A DNA stretch of 5,219 nt from an uncultured Lachnospiraceae bacterium (GTDB lineage Bacteria; Bacillota; Clostridia; Lachnospirales; Lachnospiraceae): assembly GCA_910585935.1 (NCBI GenBank), contig CAJUHN010000277.1, positions 1 through 5,219 on the forward strand. The letters are read 5' to 3'. Shown here piece by piece: positions 1 through 4,749 of the stretch. How positions within the stretch are numbered: position 1 is the stretch's first letter; each line of letters starts with the position of its first letter. The translations under genes were made by a program, and so were the position numbers. The notes under the pieces were generated by a model. It was given only the letters and a program-made list of their open reading frames with translations, was not told the origin of the DNA and made no database searches.

Positions 1-80
1 TGTCCGTTACGTCTGGAACGGAGCGAGAGCGCGGCTTCGTTGGAACTATTTCTGTTCTTCGCGGAAACTTAAGCCCCCTG
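1..80. other. GC-rich, hairpin-forming segment of unknown origin
   Basis: This stretch is clearly richer in G and C than the AT-rich DNA that follows. It can form an 8-bp hairpin with one G-T wobble: positions 17-24 (AACGGAGC) pair with 34-41 (GCTTCGTT) around a 9-nt loop. A competing 5-bp stem pairs 4-8 with 17-21. The pentamer GGAAC occurs at 15-19 and again at 42-46. All three forward frames stay open for some distance (stops near 70, 140 and 163), but none gives a recognisable protein tail. It may be the end of a dispersed intergenic repeat, a structured RNA or an upstream gene. The sequence alone does not decide. Confidence 0.35.
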
Positions 81-86
81 ATCAAC

Positions 87-115
87 TTGATTTTCGCTCT
101 TTTCTACGATATAAT
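87..115 (+). promoter_or_regulatory. Sigma-A-type promoter for the phosphatase gene
   Basis: A -35 box TTGATT (87-92) and a perfect -10 box TATAAT (110-115) are separated by exactly 17 bp. Transcription would start near 122, leaving a leader of about 114 nt before the start codon at 236. The leader is AT-rich and shows no clear riboswitch-like fold. The promoter lies immediately after the GC-rich segment, so the phosphatase gene is probably transcribed on its own. Confidence 0.7.
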
Positions 116-222
116 CAATGTATATTTAAAACGCCAAGGTAGAAAAAATGTTATGGTAGTTTAAATAATAAGATGAAAAAACGGATAGAAAATATTCACT
201 TTGACAGTAAAAAATTAAAAAT

Positions 223-228
223 AGGAGA
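223..228 (+). promoter_or_regulatory. Ribosome binding site fixing the phosphatase start
   Basis: AGGAGA lies about 7 nt before the ATG at 236. The upstream in-frame ATG at 173 has only AT-rich sequence before it and no Shine-Dalgarno match. The 21 residues it would add are lysine-rich and lie outside the family fold, which begins at the first beta strand with the RHG motif. Start 236 is therefore preferred. Confidence 0.8.
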
Positions 229-235
229 GAATATC

Positions 236-802
236 ATGAAAGTTTATATTATGCGGCATGGAGAAACAGATGCCAATAAAGAAAGAATAATACAGGGGCA
301 AAGAAATACTCACTTAAATGAAGAAGGAAAAAAACAAGCAATAGAAGCAGGAAAAATCATAAAGAAGATAGATTTCGCCGCAGTTTATACTAGCCCTTTA
401 GAGCGAGCAATAGAAACAGCAGAATTGGCAACAGGAAGATCTAGAGAAGAATTTCATATAGAGAAACGGTTAGCAGAAATTTCTTTTGGAGAGTTAGAAG
501 GCTGTAGTATTATGGATGATAAATTGTATGCTTTTTTTGCTGCTCCTGAACAGTATCAGCCTCCTGAAGATGGAGAAACATTAGAAGAATTATCGAAAAG
601 AGTATGGGAATTTATGGAGGAAATAAAGGGAAAATACCCTAATCAAAATGTGTTATTAGTATCCCATGGAGCGGCGATTCATGCGATATGGTATAAAATG
701 ACAGGAATTTCAATGAAAGATTTTTGGAAGATAAAAGTAGGAAATTGTACTATTTTAGAGGTTTCCGATGAAACAGGAGAATATAGAGAGGAAGAGAAAT
801 AA
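236..802 (+). CDS. Histidine phosphatase family protein (phosphoglycerate mutase-like)
   Basis: The product has 188 residues and should be a soluble cytoplasmic phosphatase of the RHG superfamily, which dephosphorylates small phosphoesters through a phosphohistidine intermediate. The motif MRHGET supplies Arg7 and the nucleophile His8. YTSPLERA (51-58) supplies the phosphate-binding Arg57. Glu81, in LAEISFGELEG, fits the acid/base position. VSHGAAI supplies the second catalytic histidine, His134. Length and motif order match the short one-domain members (CobC, PhoE, GpmB-like), so it looks intact. The substrate cannot be read from the sequence: alpha-ribazole phosphate, phosphoglycerate, sugar phosphates or a broad specificity are all possible. 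It has its own promoter, and a second promoter follows it, so it is probably not part of the decarboxylase operon. Arginine is coded mostly by AGA, with occasional CGG and CGA, whereas the downstream genes also use CGT. This fits lower expression. Confidence 0.92.
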   Translation: MKVYIMRHGETDANKERIIQGQRNTHLNEEGKKQAIEAGKIIKKIDFAAVYTSPLERAIETAELATGRSREEFHIEKRLAEISFGELEGCSIMDDKLYAFFAAPEQYQPPEDGETLEELSKRVWEFMEEIKGKYPNQNVLLVSHGAAIHAIWYKMTGISMKDFWKIKVGNCTILEVSDETGEYREEEK

Positions 803-817
803 GACAGAGGATTTTCC

Positions 818-853
818 AAAATAGTATAAAAATAGTACAAAAATAGTACAAAA
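818..853. repeat. Three tandem 10-11-bp AAAAATAGTAC units (phased A-tracts)
   Basis: AAAATAGTAT (818-827) is followed by two identical 11-bp units AAAAATAGTAC (828-838 and 839-849) and then AAAA (850-853). The A-tracts begin at 818, 828, 839 and 850, so they recur about once per helical turn. Such phasing is known to curve DNA. The block ends 5 bp before the -35 box at 859, the usual place for an UP element contacted by the RNA polymerase alpha subunits. A repeated operator for a regulator is the alternative. Confidence 0.75.
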
Positions 854-858
854 TCTGC

Positions 859-887
859 TTGAAATTTCTTTTAGAAAACGATACAAT
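859..887 (+). promoter_or_regulatory. Main promoter of the decarboxylase operon
   Basis: TTGAAA (859-864) and TACAAT (882-887) are spaced by 17 bp, each one mismatch from the sigma-A consensus. The expected transcription start is near 894, giving a short leader of about 46 nt. The Shine-Dalgarno sequence GGAGGG (927-932) stands 7 nt before the ATG at 940. The phased A-tracts just upstream suggest a strong promoter. No terminator hairpin is seen between the phosphatase stop at 802 and this promoter, so some read-through is possible. Confidence 0.75.
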
Positions 888-939
888 TAAAATTGGCAGA
901 AATTTGGTTTATTATTATAAAAAAATGGAGGGCTGAAGA

Positions 940-2397
940 ATGAGTACAACGGCACAATCATCAGCAAGTAAGAGGATAGAAGCTTTACTTGATGATAACA
1001 GTTTTGTTGAAATCGGCGGATATGTTACTGCCAGAAACACAGATTTTAACATGCAGCAAAAAGAAACCCCTGCAGATGGTGTGATAACTGGGTATGGTCT
1101 TATTGAAGGAAATCTTGTGTATGTATATAGTCAAGACGTTTCTGTAATGAATGGGACAATAGGGGAAATGCATGCAAAAAAAATTGTAAATCTTTATAAA
1201 ATGGCAATGAAAATGGGAGCACCTATTATCGGATTTGTGGACTGCGCAGGTTTTAGATTACAAGAAGCGACAGATGCATTAAATGGTTTTGGAGAAATTT
1301 ATATGCAACAGACATTAGCTTCTGGTGTGATACCACAAATTACAGCGATTTTTGGAACTTGCGGCGGCGGTATGGCAGTAATTCCTACTTTGACAGATTT
1401 CACTTTTATGGATGAAAAGAAAGCGAAATTATTTGTAAATTCTCCTAATGCGATTGATGGAAATAATACTTCTAAATGTGACAGCGCTTCAGCAAAATTT
1501 CAGAGTGAAGAGGCTGGTATTGTAGATGTAGTTGGAAAAGAAGAGGATATTTTAGAACAGATCAGACAACTTATCTGTATCCTTCCAGCAAATCAGGAAG
1601 ATGATATGTCTTATGAAGAATGTACAGATGATTTGAACCGTATTTGCGAAAATATAGAAAATGGAGCAGCAGATGCTTCTTTCGTGCTTTCTGAAATTTC
1701 TGATAATTCTTTCTTTTTTGAAGTGAAAAAGGAATATGCAAAAGATATGGTGACAGGATTTATTCGCCTAAATGGAAATACAGTAGGGGCAGTGGCAAAC
1801 CGTAGTGTTATCTATGGAGAAAATGGAGAAGAAGTTGAAAAATTTGATGCAGCCATTTCTGCACAAGGCTGTGAAAAAGCGGCAGATTTTGTAAATTTCT
1901 GTGACGCATTTAGTATTCCCGTTCTGAGCCTTACAAATGTAAAAGGGTATAAAGCGACTATGTGTCAGGAAAAAATGATGGCAAAAGCTGTGGCAAAACT
2001 TACATATGCGTTTGCAAATGCGACTGTTCCAAAAGTAAATGTGATTATAGGAGAAGCTTTTGGAAGTGCATATTTGACAATGAACAGCAAGTCTATTGGT
2101 GCAGATGTAGTCTATGCTTGGCCAGACGCTTCTATCGGCATGATGGATGCAGAACAGGCAGTCAGAATTATGTATGCAGAAGAAATCAAAAAGGCAGATA
2201 ATGTGAATGATGTGATTGCAGAGAAAACAAAGGAATATATGGCTTTGCAGTCAAGCGCAGTTGCAGCAGCAAAAAGAGGTTATGTAGATGATATTATTGA
2301 AGCTAAAGATACTAGAAAATATGTAATCGGCGCTTTTGAAATGTTATTTACAAAGCGTGAAGACCGTCCTAATAAAAAACACGGATGTGTATCATAA
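940..2397 (+). CDS. Acyl-CoA carboxyltransferase, MmdA/PccB/12S family (probable decarboxylase alpha subunit)
   Basis: The 485-residue protein has two crotonase-fold halves, as in propionyl-CoA carboxylase beta, methylmalonyl-CoA decarboxylase alpha and the 12S transcarboxylase subunit, and is slightly shorter than the usual 500-530. The N half carries GFVDCAGFRLQEA (98-110) and the oxyanion-type glycine loop GTCGGGMAVIPTLTDF (139-154). The C half carries ATVPKVNVIIGEAFGSAY (361-378), YAWPDASIGMM (392-402) and a typical tail with RGYVDDIIE (446-454) and KKHG (479-482). It should move a carboxyl group between an acyl-CoA and biotin on the carrier encoded at 3058. With OadB and OadG beside it, decarboxylation coupled to Na+ export is the likely direction. 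Several motifs differ from the family norm: CAGFR in place of SGGAR, and NVKGY (333-337) where DVPGF is usual. Methylmalonyl-CoA, malonyl-CoA or another acyl-CoA therefore remain possible. It is the first gene after the 859-887 promoter. The family is clear; the substrate is inference. Confidence 0.93.
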   Translation: MSTTAQSSASKRIEALLDDNSFVEIGGYVTARNTDFNMQQKETPADGVITGYGLIEGNLVYVYSQDVSVMNGTIGEMHAKKIVNLYKMAMKMGAPIIGFVDCAGFRLQEATDALNGFGEIYMQQTLASGVIPQITAIFGTCGGGMAVIPTLTDFTFMDEKKAKLFVNSPNAIDGNNTSKCDSASAKFQSEEAGIVDVVGKEEDILEQIRQLICILPANQEDDMSYEECTDDLNRICENIENGAADASFVLSEISDNSFFFEVKKEYAKDMVTGFIRLNGNTVGAVANRSVIYGENGEEVEKFDAAISAQGCEKAADFVNFCDAFSIPVLSLTNVKGYKATMCQEKMMAKAVAKLTYAFANATVPKVNVIIGEAFGSAYLTMNSKSIGADVVYAWPDASIGMMDAEQAVRIMYAEEIKKADNVNDVIAEKTKEYMALQSSAVAAAKRGYVDDIIEAKDTRKYVIGAFEMLFTKREDRPNKKHGCVS

Positions 2398-2408
2398 GGG
2401 AGTGAAGA

Positions 2409-2750
2409 ATGATGACGCTATTTATAGCAGGAAGTAGTATCGGTATAGGAAAAGCACTTTTAAATACACTTATGGGCATGGGAACAGTATTTCTTGTATT
2501 GATATTTATTTCTTTTGTGATTAGCTTATTGAAAAATGTGAATAAGATCGGACAAGAACAGCCAAAACAGATAGAACAAGCGCCAGCTCCTGTAAGTGCT
2601 CCTGTGCAGATAGAAGAAATAGAAGAGGAAGAACTGGTCGATGATGAAGAGTTAGTTGCTGTGATCACTGCTGCTATTTGTGAATATCAAGGAGCTTCTC
2701 TAGAAGGCTTTCAAGTGAGATCGATTAAGCGAGTACAAAGAAAGAGATAA
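2409..2750 (+). CDS. oadG: Sodium pump decarboxylase gamma subunit, OadG family
   Basis: This 113-residue membrane protein has the plan of the gamma/delta subunits of Na+-translocating decarboxylases (OadG, MmdD). It has a short N terminus, one membrane helix at about residues 20-41 followed by a lysine, a proline/alanine/glutamine linker (about 48-68), an acidic patch (69-80, EEIEEEELVDDE) and a small C-terminal cytosolic domain ending in basic residues. Known members tie the soluble carboxyltransferase to the membrane beta subunit. The C-terminal histidine cluster known from the Klebsiella protein is absent. The gene starts 11 nt after the carboxyltransferase stop, so the two are probably co-translated. 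GGAG at 2399-2402 could serve the ATG at 2409 or the next codon at 2412, a one-residue difference. The membrane helix, linker, length and neighbours support the call, although sequence conservation in this family is weak. The symbol follows the family name. Confidence 0.85.
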   Translation: MMTLFIAGSSIGIGKALLNTLMGMGTVFLVLIFISFVISLLKNVNKIGQEQPKQIEQAPAPVSAPVQIEEIEEEELVDDEELVAVITAAICEYQGASLEGFQVRSIKRVQRKR

Positions 2751-3057
2751 TATTTAAAATTTTATGACAATACAACATGAATATATGATAAGCCCTTCTC
2801 TTTTTAGACGAAAAGACGAATTTGCTTAAGAACAGCGACAGAATGAAAGAGAGTGTATGAAGTAATAAAAGATATATTATCAAATGTGAATAAATTCAAA
2901 AGATCTGAAAATTAAGGGAAAAATCAAAAATAAAATTTAGGAAAGGAAAAGCTATTTAGATGTTAATTTGCAAAATCGCATAGAAAAGCGAAGGAAGTAT
3001 GTATAGAAACATCTGATATATACATTTGTATATATTTTAGTAGCAGGAAGTAAAAAA
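2751..3057. other. 307-nt gap inside the operon, no gene recognised
   Basis: This is by far the longest gap in the operon; the others are 11, 68 and 100 nt. It is AT-rich with many stops in all forward frames. The only short open stretches, such as 2764-2829 (21 codons) and 2960-2983 (7 codons), lack a well-placed ribosome binding site. There is no GC-rich stem followed by a T-run, hence no classical terminator, and no convincing -35/-10 pair. The one clear structure is the inverted repeat at 3016-3035. The gap may be a leader that sets separate expression of the downstream half, or a remnant of lost DNA. Confidence 0.6.
3016..3035. repeat. Perfect 8-bp AT-rich inverted repeat before the biotin-carrier RBS
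   Basis: ATATATAC (3016-3023) and GTATATAT (3028-3035) are perfect complements around a 4-nt loop, ATTT. The repeat ends about 10 nt before the Shine-Dalgarno AGGAAG (3045-3050), which serves the ATG at 3058. In RNA it would be a weak hairpin; in DNA it could be a small palindromic operator. It is not followed by a T-run, so it is not a terminator. Because it consists mostly of alternating A and T, chance is a real alternative. Confidence 0.5.
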
Positions 3058-3429
3058 ATGAAAAATTATACAATTACTGTGAATGGAACATCATATGATG
3101 TTACTGTGGAAGAAGGCGGCGCAGGAAGTACTCCAAAGGCATCTGCTCCAAAAGCAGCTCCAAAACAGAAAGCAGCTCCAGCACAAAAACCAGCAGCTAG
3201 TACAGGCGCACAAGGTGCAGTGAAAGTGAGTGCTCCTATGCCGGGTAAAATTCTTGCAGCAAAAGTAAATGCGGGACAAGCAGTAAAACGTGGAGATGTT
3301 ATGCTTATCTTAGAAGCAATGAAAATGGAAAACGAGATTGTTGCTCCACAGGATGGTACTGTCGCTAGTATTAATGTGACGGTTGGTCAGTCTGTAGAGG
3401 CAGGAGATGTACTGGCTACATTAAACTAG
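3058..3429 (+). CDS. Biotin carboxyl carrier protein of the Na+-pump decarboxylase
   Basis: The 123-residue protein has a short N-terminal beta segment (1-19, YTITVNGTSYDVTVEE), a flexible Ala/Pro/Lys linker (about 21-52) and a biotinyl/lipoyl domain (about 54-123). The biotinylation motif EAMKMEN places the target lysine at residue 89, with 34 residues after it, the canonical distance in this family. Conserved APMPGKI (59-65) and the glycine turns GDV (79-81, 116-118) complete the barrel. Once biotinylated by BirA, the arm should carry CO2 between the carboxyltransferase site and the OadB membrane site. It resembles MmdC, GcdC and the 1.3S transcarboxylase subunit. It is the only biotin carrier visible here; whether OadA downstream has its own biotin domain lies outside the window. 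The start is fixed by AGGAAG at 3045-3050. Confidence 0.94.
   Translation: MKNYTITVNGTSYDVTVEEGGAGSTPKASAPKAAPKQKAAPAQKPAASTGAQGAVKVSAPMPGKILAAKVNAGQAVKRGDVMLILEAMKMENEIVAPQDGTVASINVTVGQSVEAGDVLATLN
3151..3180 (+). repeat. 12-bp direct repeat in the carrier linker coding region
   Basis: AAAGCAGCTCCA occurs at 3151-3162 and again at 3169-3180, an 18-bp (six-codon) period that encodes the Lys-Ala-Ala-Pro motif of the flexible linker. Such repeats let linkers lengthen or shorten in frame by slippage. Nothing suggests the reading frame is harmed. Confidence 0.6.
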
Positions 3430-3430
3430 G

Positions 3431-3471
3431 ATTCACGGCGGCGGGCTTATGCAGATGTGAATTCCCATAAG
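3431..3471 (+). promoter_or_regulatory. Interleaved inverted repeats between the biotin carrier and oadB
   Basis: Two 6-bp perfect stems overlap in pseudoknot order: ATTCAC (3431-3436) pairs with GTGAAT (3457-3462), and CTTATG (3446-3451) pairs with CATAAG (3466-3471). They either exclude each other as simple hairpins or form an H-type pseudoknot with connecting segments of 9, 5 and 3 nt. The GC-rich run GGCGGCGGG (3437-3445) lies in the first loop. The oadB ribosome binding site GGGAGG (3485-3490) follows 13 nt later. There is no T-run, so this is not a standard terminator. A role in setting the relative expression of carrier and pump is inference. Confidence 0.5.
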
Positions 3472-3497
3472 TACAATATTACATGGGAGGTTAAGAA

Positions 3498-4649
3498 ATG
3501 ACTTATGTTATAGACACAATGAGTAACTTGATACAACAATCCGCTTTTTTCAATTTATATTGGGGAAATTATGTGATGATTGTAGTAGCATGTGTATTCT
3601 TGTATTTAGCGATTAAAAAAGGATACGAGCCGCTCCTGTTAGTTCCAATCGCATTTGGTATGCTTTTGGTGAATATCTATCCCGATATCATGTTGAAGAT
3701 TGGAGAATCAGAAAATGGAGTCGGCGGATTACTGCATTATTTTTATTTGTTAGATGAATGGAGTATTTTACCTTCATTGATTTTCTTAGGAGTCGGTGCA
3801 ATGACAGATTTTGGACCATTGATCGCCAATCCTAAAAGCTTTTTACTCGGAGCAGCAGCGCAATTTGGTATTTTTGCAGCATATTTATTAGCTATTTTCT
3901 TTGGATTTAATGATAAGGCAGCAGCAGCAATTTCTATTATTGGTGGTGCAGATGGACCTACTTCTATTTTCTTAGCAGGAAAATTAGGACAAACTGAATA
4001 TATGGGACCTATCGCAGTAGCAGCATATTCTTATATGTCTTTAGTTCCTATTATTCAGCCTCCAATTATGAAATTGTTCACAACAAAAGAAGAACGTGCA
4101 ATTAAAATGGAGCAGTTAAGACCTGTTTCTAAATTAGAAAAAATTTTATTCCCTATTGTGGTAACTATCGTAGTAGTATTAATTTTACCTCAAACAGCAC
4201 CACTTGTTGGTATGTTGATGTTAGGAAATCTGTTCCGTGAATGTGGTGTAGTAAAACAATTATCAGAAACAGCTTCTAATGCTTTAATGTATATTGTAGT
4301 TATTTTACTTGGTACTTCCGTAGGAGCTTCTACCAGTGCAGAAGCATTCTTAAAATGGGATACCATTAAGATCGTCGTTTTAGGATTGGTGGCATTTGCA
4401 GTTGGTACAGCAGCAGGTGTATTGTTTGGTAAATTAATGTGTAAGATAAGTGGTGGAAAGATTAATCCTCTGATCGGTTCAGCAGGTGTTTCTGCAGTTC
4501 CTATGGCGGCGAGAGTATCACAAAAAGTTGGTGCAGAGGCTGACCCGACCAATTTCTTATTGATGCATGCAATGGGACCTAATGTAGCAGGTGTTATTGG
4601 TACAGCCGTAGCAGCAGGTACTTTTATGGCTATGTTTGGAGTCAGATAA
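3498..4649 (+). CDS. oadB: Sodium ion-translocating decarboxylase beta subunit (OadB/MmdB/GcdB)
   Basis: This 383-residue polytopic inner-membrane protein decarboxylates carboxybiotin and couples the reaction to Na+ export. Hydrophobic segments alternate through its length, for example about 24-40, 45-61, 114-137, 215-232, 261-279 and 289-312. The signature loop IIGGADGPTSIF (147-158) carries Asp152, matching the essential Asp203 of Klebsiella OadB. The following AVAAYSYM (173-180) carries Tyr179, matching Tyr229. The second conserved block (320-340) carries Asn323, Gly327, Ser332 and Arg339, with the same spacing as Asn373, Gly377, Ser382 and Arg389, as I recall that literature. All key pump residues are therefore present. 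The length fits the shorter MmdB/GcdB type (about 375) better than the 433-residue Klebsiella protein. GGGAGG lies 7 nt before the start. The family does not reveal which carboxyltransferase it serves. The symbol is the generic family name. Confidence 0.97.
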   Translation: MTYVIDTMSNLIQQSAFFNLYWGNYVMIVVACVFLYLAIKKGYEPLLLVPIAFGMLLVNIYPDIMLKIGESENGVGGLLHYFYLLDEWSILPSLIFLGVGAMTDFGPLIANPKSFLLGAAAQFGIFAAYLLAIFFGFNDKAAAAISIIGGADGPTSIFLAGKLGQTEYMGPIAVAAYSYMSLVPIIQPPIMKLFTTKEERAIKMEQLRPVSKLEKILFPIVVTIVVVLILPQTAPLVGMLMLGNLFRECGVVKQLSETASNALMYIVVILLGTSVGASTSAEAFLKWDTIKIVVLGLVAFAVGTAAGVLFGKLMCKISGGKINPLIGSAGVSAVPMAARVSQKVGAEADPTNFLLMHAMGPNVAGVIGTAVAAGTFMAMFGVR

Positions 4650-4690
4650 AAAAGAAAAATAGTTTAATTTTTATCTAAAAACCAGTAAGA

Positions 4691-4720
4691 ATACTCCTAC
4701 TTCTACAAGTAGGGGAGTAT
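4691..4720 (+). promoter_or_regulatory. Bulged hairpin in the oadB-oadA spacer
   Basis: CCTACTT (4696-4702) pairs perfectly with AAGTAGG (4707-4713) around the loop CTAC. Outside a 2-nt GG bulge (4714-4715), ATACT (4691-4695) pairs with AGTAT (4716-4720), giving 12 bp in all. It is followed by ATCACAG rather than a T-run, so it should not terminate transcription. An mRNA processing or stabilising role within the operon, or attenuation needing a factor, would fit. The oadA ribosome binding site AGGAGG (4737-4742) is left exposed downstream. Confidence 0.65.
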
Positions 4721-4749
4721 ATCACAGAACAGAAACAGGAGGTAATACA

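Noticed and set aside
201..206. Perfect TTGACA as a -35 box
   Set aside because: At 16-18 bp downstream there is only the ribosome binding site region and no -10-like sequence, so it cannot be paired.
173..235. N-terminal extension of the phosphatase from the ATG at 173
   Set aside because: There is no Shine-Dalgarno sequence before 173, the added residues are lysine-rich and outside the family fold, and the ATG at 236 has AGGAGA at good spacing.
872..886. CcpA cre-like site within the main promoter
   Set aside because: The AGAAAACGATAC core partly fits, but two positions of the consensus fail and the two halves are not palindromic. Not enough to call.
985..1173. Antisense open reading frame within the carboxyltransferase gene
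   Set aside because: It is a shadow of a clearly coding + strand frame, with no recognisable product and no ribosome binding site support.
2369..2668. Antisense open reading frame across oadG
   Set aside because: Its serine-rich composition is simply the reverse complement of the acidic and Pro/Ala codons of oadG; the + strand frame has the membrane helix and ribosome binding site.
2799..2816. Hairpin as a terminator after oadG
   Set aside because: The stem TCTTTT/AAAAGA is AT-rich and short and is not followed by a T-run, so it should not terminate transcription.
2764..2829. 21-codon micro-ORF after oadG
   Set aside because: No ribosome binding site precedes it and the peptide has no recognisable feature; it is not similar to MmdE or to the end of OadG.
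4190..4552. Antisense open reading frame within oadB
   Set aside because: It overlaps the highly conserved OadB blocks and has no family-like features.
4691..4720. Rho-independent terminator ending the operon after oadB
   Set aside because: The stem is good, but ATCACAG follows instead of a T-run, and oadA continues in the same direction with a strong ribosome binding site.
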